From Zoroaster sp. YZ-2022 (taxonomy: Eukaryota > Echinodermata > Asteroidea > Forcipulatida > Zoroasteridae): a stretch of 64,000 nt of DNA. This document shows, in pieces, positions 44,701-58,825 of this stretch (the stretch's first letter is position 1; each line of letters begins with the position of its first letter). The notes beneath the pieces are model-generated. The model worked only from the letters and a program-made list of their open reading frames with translations, was not told the origin of the DNA and searched no databases. The translations under genes were made by a program, and so were the position numbers. The stretch spans positions 62,001-126,000 of the forward strand of contig CM055834.1 in assembly GCA_029582265.1 (NCBI GenBank), written 5' to 3'.

Positions 44701-47700
44701 CATTTCTAAGGTTTGGGAAATGCTTTAAAGTTTTTAAGGGAGGCCGATAAATTTATATATCTAAATTAAACAGTTCTCCCCTCTCGGAAAAAACTTTAAA
44801 ATCTTTGAATTTGGATAATATCTTCGCTTACCTTAAACGGCCTCCCCATGGAAACACTTACCCCCTGTGAAAATACGGTCAACTTGCATGCGGTTTCACA
44901 GCAAACAATGATACAACACTGTACATATTTACGAAGAACATTTCTAAGGTTTGAGATAACTTTTTAAAGTTTTCAAGGGAATGACTATATAAATTTATAT
45001 CTAAATTAAAAGCTTAGGTTCTCCCCTCTCGGAAAACACGAAATCTTTGAATTTGGGAAATGTCTTCATACCTTAAACGGCCTCCATGGACACTTACCCC
45101 TGTAAAATACGGTCAACTTGCATGCGGTTTCACAGCAAACAATACAGCACATAACACACTGTTACAGAAAGAAACATTTCTAAGGTTAGGGGAATAACTT
45201 TTTAAACTTTTCAAGGGAGGCCGATAAAATTTATGTATCAAAATTTAAAAACAGGTTCTCCCCTCTCGGAAAAACACCAAAACTTTTGAATTTGGATAAT
45301 GTCTTCATACCTTAAACAGCCTCCATGGACACTTAGCCCCCTGTAAAAATACGGTCAACTTGCATGCGGTTTCCCAGCAAACAATACCCACAACACTGTG
45401 TACACTGTTACGAAGAAAACATTTCTGGGTTAGGAATAACTTTTAAACTTTTCAAGGGAGGCCGATAAATTTATATCTAAATTAAAGCTTTAAAGGTTCT
45501 CCCCTCTCGGAAAAACAAAAAATCTTTGAATTTTGGATAATGTGCACCATCTACCTTAAACGGCCTCCATGGACACTTCTGTAAAATACAGTCAACTTGC
45601 CTACGGTTGTAAACAACAACAGCCTCCATGGACACCCACCCCCTGTAAAATACGGTCCAACTTGCATGCGGTTTTCACAGCAAACAATACAGCACACATA
45701 CACTGTTACGAAAACATTTCTGGGTTGGGAAAAACTTTTCAACTTTTCAAGGGAGGCCGATAAATTTATATATCTAAATTAAAAGCTTAGGTTCTCCCTC
45801 CTCGGAAAAACACAAAATCTTTGAATTTGGATAATGTCTTCATACCTTAAACGGCCTCCATGGACACTTAGCCCCCCTGTAAAATATGGTCAACTTGCAT
45901 GCGGTTTCACAGCAAACAACACAACACTGTACACTGTTACAGAAAGAAACATTTCTAAGGTTGGAATAACTTTTCAACTTTTCAAGGGAGGCCGATAAAT
46001 TTATATCTAAATTTAAAGCGGTTCTCCCTCTCGGAAAACACAAAATACATTTGGAATTTGGATAATGTCTTCATACCTTAAACTTGGCCTCCATGGACAC
46101 CTTCACCTATGAAAAATACAGGTCAACTTGCATGCGGTTTCTGGCAAACAATACAGCACTGTACCCTCTTGAAAGAAAAGCATTTTCTGGGTTGGGAAAA
46201 ACTTTTAAAGTTTTCAGGGAGGCCGATAAATTTAAATATCTAAATTAAAAGCAGGTTCTCCCCTCTCGGAAAAACACAAAACTTTTGAATTTGGATAATG
46301 TCTTCATACCTTAAACGGCCTCCACATGGACACTTAGCCTCCTGTACAAAATACTCGGTCAACTTGCGTAAGTTTCACAACAAACGAACAACACTGTACA
46401 CTGTTCTGCACTGAAGAAACATTTCTAAGGTTAGGGAATAACTTTTAAAGTTTTCAAGTTTTCGGGGAGGCCGATAAATTTATATCTAGAATTTAAAAGC
46501 TTAGGTTCTCCCCTCTCGGAAAAACACCATACTTTTGAATTTGGATAATGTCTTCCTTCTGTAAAACGGCCTCCATGGACACTTAGCCCCCCTGTAAAAA
46601 TACGCGGTCAACACGTGCATGGTTTTCCTGACAAACAAACGCAGCACTGTATACTGTTACGAAAGAGAAACATTTCTAAGCTTTGGGGAATAACTTTTTA
46701 AAAACTTTTTCAAGGGAGGCCGATAAATTTATATCTAAATTAAAGCTTAGGTTCCTCCCTCTCGGAAAAACACCATACTTTTGAATTTGGATAATGTCTT
46801 CATACCTTAAACAACCTCCATGGACACTTACCCCCCCTGTAAAATACGGGTCAACTTGGTTGCGGTTTCACAGCAAACAACACACAGCACTGTATACTGT
46901 TACAGAAAGAAAGTGTTTCTAAGCTTAGGAATAACTTTTTTAAGCTTTTCAAGGAGGCCGATAAATTTATATCAAAATTTAAAAGCTTAGGTTCCCCCTC
47001 TCGGAAAAACACCCCAAAATCTTTGAATTTGGATAATGTCTTCATACCTTGTAAACGGCACTCCATGGACACTTACCCCCCTGTAAAATACGGTCAACTT
47101 GCATGCGGTTTCAGCAAACAACACAACACTGTACACTGTTTTGAAAAAACATTTCTAAGGTTGGGAATAACTTTTCAAGTTTTTCAAGGAGGCCGATAAA
47201 TTTATATCGTAAATTCAACTTGGGTTCTCCCTCTCTGGAAAAACACCAAAATCTTTGAATTTGGATAATGTCTTCATACCTTAAAGCGGCCTCCATGGAC
47301 ACTTAGACTCCTGTAAAATCCCGTCTCAACTTGCATGCAGTTTCACAGCAAACAATACGGCACTGTACACTGTTACAAAAAAACATTTTCAAGGATTGAG
47401 AATATCTTTCAAACTTTTTAAGTTTTCAAGAGGGCCAGATAAATTTAATATCTAAATTAAAGCTTAGGTTTCTCCCTCTCGGAAAAACACAAAATCTTTT
47501 GAATTTGGATAATGTCTTCATTACCTTAAACAGCCTCCATGGACACTTACCCCCCTGTAAAAATACGGTCAACTTTGCATGCGGTTTACAGCAAACAACA
47601 CAAACTGGACTGTACACTGTTACGAAAGAAACTTATTTCTAAGGGTTTTGAATAACTTTTAAAGTTTTAGGGAGGCCGATAAAGTTATATCTAAATTAAA

Positions 47701-50700
47701 AGCTTGGGTTCTCCCTCTTTCAGGGAAAAACACAAAATCTTTGAATTTGGATAATGTCTTCCTTACATTAAACGGCCTCCATGGACACATAGCCCCCTGT
47801 AAAAATACGGTCAACTTGCATGCGGTTTCACAGCAAACAACCCTTTACACTGCTGTACACTGTTACAGAAAGAAACATTTCTGGGATTGAGATAACTTTT
47901 CAAGTTTTAAAGGAGGCCGATAAATTTATATCCCTAAATTCAGCTTAGGTTCTACCCTCTCGGAAAAACCACCAAAATTTTTGGAATTTGGATAATGTCT
48001 TCATACCTTAAACGGCCTCCATGTGACACTAGCCCTCCTGAAAAAATACGGTCAACTTATGCGTGCGGTTTCACAGCACAAACATTGACACTGTACACTG
48101 TTTGTACAGAAAGAAACATTTCCCTAAGGAGTTGGGAATATCACTTTTCAAGTTTTAAGGGGGCCGATAAATTTAATATCTAAAATTAAAGCTTGCAGGT
48201 TCCTCCCCTCTCGGAAAAACTAAAATCTTTTGAATTTGGATAATGTCTTCATAACCTTAAACATGGCCTCCCATGGACCTTACCCCTTCCTAAAATACGG
48301 TCAACTTGCATGCGGTTTCTGTACAGCAAACAAAGCACTGTACTTGCTGTTACAGAAAACATTTCTCTAAGGTTAGGGGAATAACTTTAAGTTTTCAAGG
48401 GGAGGCATAAATTTATATCTAAATTAAAACTTTGGTTCTCCCTATCGGAAAAACACGAAATCTTTGAATTTGGATAATGTCTTCATACCTAAACGGCCTC
48501 CATGGACGCTTACCCTCCTGTAAAAATACGGTCCAACTTGCATGCGGTTTCACAACCAAACAACACAGCACTATTACACTGTTACGAAAAAACATTTTCC
48601 CTAAGGTTGGAATAACTAACTTTTAAAGTTTTCAAAGGAGGCCGAATAAATTTATATCTAAATTAAGCTTTTGGTTCTCCCTCTCGGAAAAACCTACAAA
48701 ATCTTTGAATTTGGATAATGTCTTCATACCTTAAACGGCCTCCATGGACACTTACCCCCTTGTAAAATACGGTCCAACACCTGCATGCGGTTTCTCACAA
48801 CAATACAGTACACTGTACACTGTTACGAAAAGAAACATTTCTGGGGTTGGGAATAACTTTTCAACTTTTCAGGGAAAGGCCGATAAATTTATGTCTAAAT
48901 TAAACAAACTTGTTCTCCCCTCTCGGAAAAACACAAAATCTATGAATTTGGACTAATGGCTCTTACATACCTTAAACTTGGCCTCTGGACACTTACCCCT
49001 ATGTAAAATACCCCCATATGGTCAACTTGCATGCGGTTTCACAGCAAACAACACAGTACTGTACACTGTTACGAAAAAACATTTCTAAGGTTGGGAATAA
49101 CTTTCAACTTTTCAAGGAGGCCGATAAATTTATATCTAAATTAAAGCTTAGGTTCTCCCCTCTCGGAAAAACTAAAAAATCATTGAATTTGGATAATGTC
49201 TTCATACCTTAAACGGCCTCCATGGACACTTACCCCTGAAAATACGGTCAACTTGCATGCGGTTTCACAGCAAACAATACAGCACTGTACACTGTTACAG
49301 AAAGAAACATTTCTAAGGTTGAGAATAACTTTTCAACTTTTCAAGGGAGGCCGATAAATTTATATCTAAATTAAGCTTAGGTTCTCCCCTCTCAAAACAA
49401 AAATCTTTAATTTGGATAATGTCTTCATACCTTAAACGGCCCTCCATGGACACTTAGCCTCCTGTAAAATACGGTCAACTTGCAGGCGGTTTCGGGCAAA
49501 CAATGCAACACTGTACACTGTTACGAAAAAACATTTCTAGGTTTGAGAATAACTTTTCAAGTTTTCAAGGAGGCCGATAAATTTATATCTAAATTAAGCT
49601 TAGGTTCTCCCTCTCGGAAAAAACACCAAAATCTTTGAATTTGGATAATGTCTTCATACCAAAACAGCCTCCATGGACACTTAGCCCCCTGTAAAATACG
49701 GTCCAACTTGCATGCGGTTTTCACAGCAAACAATACAGCACTGTACACTGTTACAGAAAGAAACATTTCTAAGGATTAGAATAACTTTTCCAAGTTTTCA
49801 AAGGGGAGGGATAAATTTAAAAATTAAAACCCAGGTTCTCCCCTCGGAAAAACACAAAATCTTTGAATTTGGATAATGTCTTCATACCTTAAAGCAAACG
49901 GCCTCCATGGCCCTTACCCCCAACAAAAATACGGTCCAACTTGCATGCGGTTTTCACAGCAAACAATAAAACACTGTACACTGTTCGAAAAAGAAACATT
50001 TCTAAAGGGTTTGGGAATAACTTTTAAAGGTTTTCGAAAGGCCGATAAATTTATATCTAAATTTAAAAGCTTAGGTTCTCCCCTCTCGGAAAACACCATA
50101 CTTTTGAATTTGGATAATGTCTTCATACCTTAAACGGCCTCCATGGACACTTACCCCCCTGTAAAAATACAGTCAACTTGCATGCGGTTTCACAGCAAAC
50201 AACACAGCACTGTACACTGTTACGAAAAACATTTCTAAGGTTGGGAATAACTTTTAAAGTTTTCAAGGGAGGCCGATAAATTTATATCTAAATTAAAAGC
50301 TTTGGTTCTCCCCTCTCAAAAACACAAAATCTTGAATTTGGATAATGTCTTCACCCTAAACGGCCTCCATGGACACTTACCCCCTGTAAAATACGGTCCA
50401 ACTTGCATGCGGTTTCACGGCAAACAACACAACACTGTACACTGTTACGAAGAAAACATTTTCTGGGTTGGGAATAACTTTTCAACTTTTCAAGGAGGCC
50501 GATAAATTTATATCTAAATTTAAAAGCAGGTTCTCCCTCTATCGGAAAAACACAAAATCTTTGAATTTGGATAATGTCTTCATACCTTAAAACGGCCTCC
50601 ATGGACACTTACCCCCTTAAAAATATGGTCAACTTGCATGCGGTTTCACAGCAAACAATACAGCACTGTACACTGTTACGAAAAAGAAACATTTCTAAGG

Positions 50701-53700
50701 TTGGGAATAACTTTTCAACTTTTCAAGAGGCCGATAAATTTATATCTAAATTAAGCTTGGGTCTCCCCCTCTGAAAAACACAAAATCATTGAATTTGGAT
50801 AATGTCTTCATACCTTAAACACCAGCATCTTCCGCCATGGACACTTACCCCCTGTAAAATACGGTCAACTTGCATGCGGTTTCACAGCAAACAATACAGC
50901 ACTGTACACTGTTACGAAAAAACATTTTCTAAGGTTGGGAATAACTTTCAACTTTTCAAGGGAGGCCGATAAATTTATATCTAAATTAAAGCTTAGGTTC
51001 TCCCCTCTCGGAAAAACTTCACAAAATCTTTGAATTTGGATAATGTCTTCATACCAACAAAACTTGGCCTCCATGGACACTTAGCCCCCTGTAAAAATAC
51101 GGTCAACTTGCATGCGGTTTCACAGCAAACAACACAGCACTGTACACTGTTACGAGAAGAAACATTTCTAAGGTTGGGAATAACTTTTCAAGTTTTCAAG
51201 GAGGCCGATAAATTTATATCTAAATTAAAGCTTAGGTTCTCCCCTCTCGGAAAAACACCATACTTTTGAATTTGGATAATGTCTTCATACCTTAAACTGC
51301 CTCCATGGACACTTAGCCTCCTGTAAAATACGGTCAACTTGCATGCGGTTTCACAGCAAACAACACAGCACTGTACACTGTTACAGAAAAGAAACATTTC
51401 TAAGGTTGGGAATGACTTTTAAAGTTTTTCAAGGGAGGCCGATAAATTTATATCTAAATTAAAGCTTAGGTTCTCCCCTCTCGGAAAAAACACCATTTTG
51501 AATTTGGATAATGTCTTCATACCTTAAACGGCACTCCATGGACACTTACCCCTGTAAATACGGTCAACTTGCATGCGGTTTCACAGCAAACAACACAGCA
51601 CTGTACCTGTTACGAAAGAAACATTTCTAAGCTTGGGAATGACTTTTAACTTTTCAAGGGAGGCCGATAAATTTATATCTAAATTAAAGCTTAGGTTCTC
51701 CCTCTCGGAAAGAAACACCATACTTTGAATTTGGATAATGTCTTCATACCTTAAACTTGGCCTCCATGGACACTTAGCCTCCTGTAAAATACGGTCCAAC
51801 TTGCATGCATGGTTTCACAGCAAACAACACAGCACTGTACACTGTTACAGAAGAAACATTTTAAGCTTATAATAACTTTAAACTTTTCAAGGGAGGCCGA
51901 TAAATTTATATCTAAATTAAAAGCTTAGGTTCTCCCTCTCGGAAAAACACAAAATCTTTGAATTTGGATAATGTCTTCATACCTAAAACGGCCTCCATGG
52001 ACACTTACCCCCCTGTAAAATACGGTCAACTTGCGTGTTCACAGCAAACAACACAGCACTGTACACTGTTACGAAAGAAACATTTCTAAGGTTGTGAATA
52101 ACTTTCAAGTTTTCCAAGGGAGGCCGATAAATTTATATCTAAATTAAAGCTTAGGTTCTCTCCTCCAAAAAACACCATACTTTTGAATTTGGATAATGTC
52201 TTCATACCTTAACGGCCTCCATGGACCTCCTGTAAAATACGGTCAACTTGCATGCGGTTTCACAGCAAACAATACAGGACTGTACACTGTTACAAAAGAA
52301 ACATTTCAAGGATTGAGAATATCTTTTCAAGTTTTTAAGGGAGGCAGATAAAATTAATATCTAAATTAAAGCTTAGGTTCTCCCCTCTCGGAAAAACACA
52401 AAATCTTTGAATTTGGATAATGTCTTCATACCTTAAACGGCCTCCATGGACACTTAGACACCTCTGAAATCCGGTCACCTTGCGTGCTGTTTCACATCAA
52501 ACAACACAGCACTGTACACTGTTACGAAAGAAACATTTCTAAGGTTGGGAATAACTTTAAAGTTTTCAAGGGAGGCCGATAAATTTATATCTAAATTAAA
52601 ACTTAGGTTCTCCCCTCTCGGAAAAACCATACTTTTGAATTTGGATAATGTCTTCATACCTTAAACGGCCTCCATGTGACACTTAGCCTCCTGTAAAATA
52701 CGGTCAACTTCCATGCGGTTTCACAGCAAACAATACAGCACTGTACACTGATACGAAAGAAACATTTCTAGGATTGAGAATATCTTTTCAAGTTTTTAAG
52801 GGAGGCAGATAAAATTAATATCTAAATTAAAGCTTAGGTTCTCCCCTCTCGGAAAAACACAAAATCTTTGAATTTGGATAATGTCTTCATACCTTAAACG
52901 GCCTCCATGGACACTTAGCCCCCTGTAAAATACGGTCAACTTGCATGCGGTTTCACAGCAAACAATACAGCACTGTACACTGTTACGAAAGAAACATTTC
53001 TAAGGTTGGGAATAACTTTTAAAGTTTTCAAGGAAGGCCGATAAATTTATATCTAAATTAAAGCTTAGGTTCTCCCCTCTCGGAAAAACACAAAATCTTT
53101 GAATTTGGATAATGTCTTCATACCTTAAACGGCCTCCATGGACACTTACCCCCTGTAAAATACGGTCAACTTGCATGCGGTTTCACAGCAAACAACACAG
53201 CACTGTACACTGTTACGAAAGAAACATTTCTAAGGTTGGGAATAACTTTTAAAGTTTTCAAGGGAGGCCGATAAATTTATATCTAAATTAAAGCTTTGGT
53301 TCTCCCCTATCGGAAAAACACGAAATCTTTGAATTTGGATAATGTCTTCATACCTTAAACGGCCTCCATGGACACTTACCCTCCTGTAAAATACGGTCAA
53401 CTTGCATGCGGTTTCACAGCAAACAATACAGCACTGTACACTGTTACGAAAGAAACATTTCTAAGGTTGGGAATAACTTTTCAACTTTTCAAGGGAGGCC
53501 GATAAATTTATATCTAAATTAAAGCTTAGGTTCTCCCCTCTCGGAAAAACACAAAATCTATGAATTTGGATAATGTCTTCATACCTTAAACGGCCTCCAT
53601 GGACACTTACCCCCTTGTAAAATATGGTCAACTTGCATGCGGTTTCACAGCAAACAATACAGTACTGTACACTGTTACGAAAGAAACATTTCTAAGGTTG

Positions 53701-55720
53701 GGAATAACTTTTCAACTTTTCAAGGGAGGCCGATAAATTTATATCTAAATTAAAGCTTAGGTTCTCCCCTCTCGGAAAAACAAAAAATCATTGAATTTGG
53801 ATAATGTCTTCATACCTTAAACGGCCTCCATGGACACTTACCCCCTGTAAAATACGGTCAACTTGCATGCGGTTTCACAGCAAACAATACAGCACTGTAC
53901 ACTGTTACGAAAGAAACATTTCTAAGGTTGGGAATAACTTTTCAACTTTTCAAGGGAGGCCGATAAATTTATATCTAAATTAAAGCTTAGGTTCTCCCCT
54001 CTCGGAAAAACACAAAATCTTTGAATTTGGATAATGTCTTCATACCTTAAACGGCCTCCATGGACACTTACCCCACTGTGAAATACGGTCAACTTGCAGG
54101 CGGTTTCACAGCAAACAACACAGCACTGTACACTGTTACGAAAGAAACATTTCTAAGGTTGGGAATAACTTTTCAACTTTTCAAGGGAGGCCGATAAATT
54201 TATATCTAAATTAAAGCTTAGGTTCTCCCCTCTCGGAAAAACACAAAATCTTTGAATTTGGATAATGTCTTCATACCTTAAACGGCCTCCATGGACACTT
54301 ACCCCCCTGTAAAATACGGTCAACTTGCATGCGGTTTCACAGCAAACAACACAGCACTGTACACTGTTACGAAAGAAACATTTCTAAGGTTGGGAATAAC
54401 TTTTAAAGTTTTCAAGGGAGGCCGATAAATTTATATCTAAATTAAAGCTTAGGTTCTCCCCTCTCGGAAAAACACCATACTTTTGAATTTGGATAATGTC
54501 TTCATACCTTAAACGGCCTCCATGGACACTTAGCCTCCTGTAAAATACGGTCAACTTGCATGCGGTTTCACAGCAAACAATACAGGACTGTACACTGTTA
54601 CGAAAGAAACATTTCTAGGATTGAGAATATCTTTTCAAGTTTTTAAGGGAGGCAGATAAAATTAATATCTAAATTAAAGCTTAGGTTCTCCCCTCTCGGA
54701 AAAACACAAAATCTTTGAATTTGGATAATGTCTTCATACCTTAAACGGCCTCCATGGACACTTAGCCCCCTGTAAAATACGGTCAACTTGCATGCGGTTT
54801 CACAGCAAACAATACAGCACTGTACACTGTTACGAAAGAAACATTTCTAAGGTTGGGAATAACTTTTCAAGTTTTCAAGGGAGGCCGATAAATTTATATC
54901 TAAATTAAAGCTTAGGTTCTCCCCTCTCGGAAAAACACAAAATCTTTGAATTTGGATAATGTCTTCATACCTTAAACGGCCTCCATGGACACTTACCCCC
55001 CTGTAAAATACGGTCAACTTGCATGCGGTTTCACAGCAAACAACACAGCACTGTACACTGTTACGAAAGAAACATTTCTATGGTTGGGAATAACTTTTAA
55101 AGTTTTCAAGGGAGGCCGATAATTTTATATCTAAATTAAAGCTTAGGTTCTCCCCTCTCGGAAAAACACCATACTTTTGAATTTGGATAATGTCTTCATA
55201 CCTTAAACGGCCTCCATGGACACTTAGCCTCCTGTAAAATACGGTCAACTTGCATGCGGTTTCACAGCAAACAACACAGCACTGTACACTGTTACGAAAG
55301 AAACATTGCTAAGGTTGGGAATGACTTTTAAAGTTTTCAAGGGAGGCCGATAAATTTATATCTAAATTAAAGCTTAGGTTCTCCCCTCTCGGAAAAACAC
55401 CATACTTTTGAATTTGGATAATGTCTTCATACCTTAAACGGCCTCCATGGACACTTACCCCCCTTGTAAAATACGGTCAACTTGCATGCGGTTTCACAGC
55501 AAACAACACAGCACTGTACACTGTTACGAAAGAAACATTTCTAAGGTTGGGAATAACTTTTCAAGTTTTCAAGGGAGGCCGATAAATTTATATCTAAATT
55601 AAAGCTTTGGTTCTCCCCTATCGGAAAAACACAAAATCTTTGAATTTGGATAATGTCTTCATACCCTAAACGGCCTCCATGGACACTTACCCCCCTGTAA
55701 AATACGGTCAACTTGCATGC
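41731..55720. repeat. 230-bp satellite array, about 60 copies
   Basis: The monomer is about 230 bp. Landmarks are cggcctccatggacactta, the block tacggtcaacttgcatgcgg, tgtacactgttacgaaagaa, gaggccgataaatttatatc and gaatttggataatgtcttca. Spacing measured in the clean part is 230-231 bp (for example ggcctcc at 53,131, 53,361 and 53,592). Variants alternate: ccatactttt against acaaaatctt before gaatttgg, aacac against aatac, and a more diverged monomer with ggattgagaatatctttt at about 52,312, 52,772 and 54,618. From 41.7 to about 52.6 kb monomers are full of one- to few-base indels; from 52.6 to 55.7 kb they are almost uniform. All open frames in the array (both strands) are shadows of the repeat. 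Confidence 0.95.
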
Positions 55721-56904
55721 GATATCAAAGTAACTAATTTGTTAATCCTTAATATTTTACGTTCAGAAATGGGTAGTTTTAGCAAGGTTTGACTTCCCTT
55801 AAAAATATAGAATTTTAAATTGTTAAAATTTTAGTCATCATTAAATAACCATTTTTAACACGTCAAATATCGCGAGATCAGGGATGTGCGCGCGAGATTT
55901 CAGCCCTCCCCCCAATTCCCAGCGCTGCCCAGATATGTCCCCATTGCTTTGTACACAAAATTGAAATCCCGCGATGCTAAAAATGCGATATCAAAGTAAC
56001 TAATTTGTTAATCCTTAATATTTTACGTACAGAATTGGGTAGTTTTATCAAGGTTTGACTCCCCTTAAAAATATAGAATTTTAAATTGTTAAAATTTTAG
56101 TTATCATTAAATAACCATTTTTAACACGTCAAATATCGCGAGATCAGGGATGTGCGCGCGAGATTTCACCCCCCAATTCCCAGCGCTGCCCAGATATGTC
56201 CCCATTGCTTTGTACACAAAATTGAAATCCCGCGATGCTAAAAATGCGATATCAAAGTAACTAATTTGTTAATCCTTAATATTTTACGTACAGAATTGGG
56301 TAATCTTAGCAAGGTTTGACTTCCCTTAAAAATATAGAATTTTAAATTGTTAAAATTTTAGTCATCATTAAATAACCATTTTTAACACGTCAAATATCGC
56401 GAGATCAGGGATGTGCGCGCGAGATTTCAACACCCCCCCCCCCCAATTTCCAGCGCTGCCCAGATACGTCCCCATTGCTTTTTTACGCAAAATTGAAATC
56501 CCGCGTTGCTAAAAATGCGATATCATAGTAACTAATTTGTTAATCCTTAATATTGTTCAGAAATGGGTAGTTTTAGCAAGGTTTGACTTCCCTTAAAAAT
56601 ATAGAATTTTAAATTGTTAAAATTTTAGTCATCATTAAATAACCATTTTTAACACGTCAAATATCGCGAGATCAGGGATGTGCGCGCGAGATTTCACTCC
56701 CCCCCCCCCAATTCCCAGCGCTGACCTAATCCCCATTGCTTTGTAATTGTACACAAAATTGAAATCCCGCGATGCTAAAAATGCGATATCAAAGTAACTA
56801 ATCTGTTAATCCTTAATATTTTACGTTCAGAAATGGGTAATTTTAGCAAGGTTTGACTTCCCTTGAAAATATAGAATTTTAAATTGTTAAAATTTTAGTC
56901 ATTA
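55721..56904. repeat. 265-bp tandem repeat, about 4.5 copies
   Basis: Copies start with gatatcaaagtaactaattt at 55,721, 55,987, 56,248, 56,519 and 56,785; the last is cut at about 56,904. Each contains a GC-rich middle (tcgcgagatcagggatgtgc, then a variable C run, then cccagcgctgcccaga) and ends cgcgatgctaaaaatgc. It begins exactly where the 230-bp satellite stops. The two share the word ATGCG at the junction. Confidence 0.92.
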
Positions 56905-57235
56905 AAAGGTGCAGCCGAGGTACTAAAATAAAGTCTAATTTATGTACAAAATGTGTAGATTATAGAAAAAAATTCATTTTTATACCGCGTTGAAGCGAAA
57001 GCTAGAAAAAGAAAAAAAATCTCGTCATGAAAGAGTTGAAAGAATTAAAAAGTAAAACAAATTATAATCATGCACCAAAACAGAAATAATATACAATTAT
57101 TAAAACATTAAAATAAAATAAACAAATTAAGAGATATTTTATTGTATTGTCTCCATATCATTTTATTTCGTATTTGAACGGCAAAAGAGTATCATTGAAT
57201 TTGGTTTTTACAGAAATGTCTCCAATTAATTTTAC
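56905..57235. other. AT-rich spacer between tandem repeat and transposon
   Basis: This stretch contains no recognised feature apart from A-rich tracts. Confidence 0.5.
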
Positions 57236-57842
57236 TATAGGTTTTCCCGCACATTTTAAAACTGTTTTCATTCAATTTCCAAAGCGGTTAACTTCAATTT
57301 CGTCTCGAAGATTCATAACCTTGCATATCCCATGTTCAATTTGGTCTTTGATGTTCGTACTTTGACCAAATAATTTCATATATTTGCCATAGATTTTGGT
57401 GAAAGACTATTCAATTTCGTCGACCGCAGTTGCCAAACGAACGATAGACGAAGCAAGTTCGTCATTTTGCAATCAAATTCGTATCAATTTAATTTAAATT
57501 CGTCACATGATTGTATGCTGTCTTACGTTTCATCTTTTCATTTCGACTTTCAACATTATTTACTTTTTGGTGTCCGATGAATATTTTTGTCTGACGCAGG
57601 TATATACCCTAAATGAGAATTTACCATGTATATTGATGTGCATTATTATCCCAAAATTATGTTAGCCTATTTAAATATGTATACATTAAGTTCGGAAATT
57701 TTTTGCGTGAAAAAGCTAGAGGAAATAAGGTTTTTAGATTTCATACCAGAAATAAGTAGGCCTATACTTGAAAAGAAAATGTATTCAAATTTTCACATCT
57801 TTTTAGGAACAGTCAATTCTTCTTGTTCTTTCGATTGGTTGT

Positions 57843-58823
57843 TCAACCCTCAATTTCCTGTCTTGCAATACACCGTGCCAAATACGTCTGAGCATGGTTG
57901 TACCAGCGTGCGCATTTGTCTGGTGTGATGACATCTATGTTCTCTTCAGCTACTTCTTGCAGACATCTGGCTCGCCAGGCTTGAAGATTCACACCAGCTT
58001 CTCTGGCAGCAGCAACGTCACCAACTCTTGCTTGCCATTGTGGGAGACTCAAAGTGCGCTTCACTGCGGCTTTGAAGGCGGAATGTGCCATCTCGACCGG
58101 GTTGAGAAAAGGCGAGTATGGAGGGGTGCGTCTAATGAAGATGTTGTTGAAGTCTTCTGGCACATGAGCATTGATATGTGGGCGGGCATTGTCATATATG
58201 AGGTGTATTGGTTCATCAGCAGGTAGTATCTGAACAGCTGCGTCGCATGTGTCCTGGATAAACTGTTGGAAACTCTCCAATGTTGTCGTTGCGAGTCTGA
58301 CAGAGTGGTGAATCAGCCCAATTTCGTTGGATATTGCAAATGTGATATTGCAGTTTCTTCCTCGCTGGTTGTTCACAACCCTTCGGACAGGCTCACCTCT
58401 GGGAGCTCTTCCGTATGTTCGTCTGGTCCAAATATTGTACCCGCACTTGTCGATGTAAATGCAGTGCCCAACTATCCCAGCTCTCAAAAACCACTGAGCA
58501 TATTCAACTCTTTGGTCAAGAACTCTCTGCTCGTTTCTGCCGCCTGAAATATCTTCCGCCAGCTTGATTGTCATAAACATTCCATCTAATGTACGTGCAA
58601 GAGTGCTTCTAGAAATTACTGGTTTGTTGGGCAGCAGTCTCCTCAGTTCATTGTTCATTTGTTCCAGAGTCAGAAGTGGATTTTCATCCAACATTCTGGC
58701 CAGCGCATCCCTCATATCTTGGTCAACTTTGACCCTGTGGGCACCTCCTCTTGGTGCCGCATCTCTCCTGTTCTGGCGCAAATAAACAGAAACTATCGAG
58801 CGAGCTGTCTGTCTCTTAACTCC
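57843..58823 (-). pseudogene. DDE transposase, C-terminal 326 codons (IS630/Tc1 type), displaced from its start
   Basis: The minus-strand frame begins at the insertion border with GVKRQTARSIVSVYLRQNR, the second half of a helix-turn-helix followed by PRGG. A second HTH-like part follows (LTLEQMNNELRRLLPNKP and VISRSTLARTL). The RNase H-like core has HCIYIDKCGYNIWTRR (first Asp), IHLIYDNARPH (second Asp) and TPPYSPFLNPVEMAHSAFK (Glu). Between the second Asp and the Glu I count 32 residues, against 34 in classical Tc1. No internal stop or frameshift is seen before the natural TGA. The codons upstream of 58,823 in the same frame belong to the nested element. Intact apart from the insertion, so probably a young element. 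Confidence 0.85.
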
Positions 58824-58825
58824 TA

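Noticed and set aside
42556..52657. Many frames of 60-111 codons on both strands in the satellite array
   Set aside because: They repeat the same short peptides with every monomer and are opened or closed by the random indels in the noisy region.
41731..55720. Could the regular 230-bp array be a CRISPR-like array?
   Set aside because: There are no short repeats with unique spacers; the whole 230-bp unit is repeated, and the genome is eukaryotic.
58266..58785. Plus-strand frames of 73-110 codons opposite the transposase
   Set aside because: They are antisense shadows of a clear DDE transposase.
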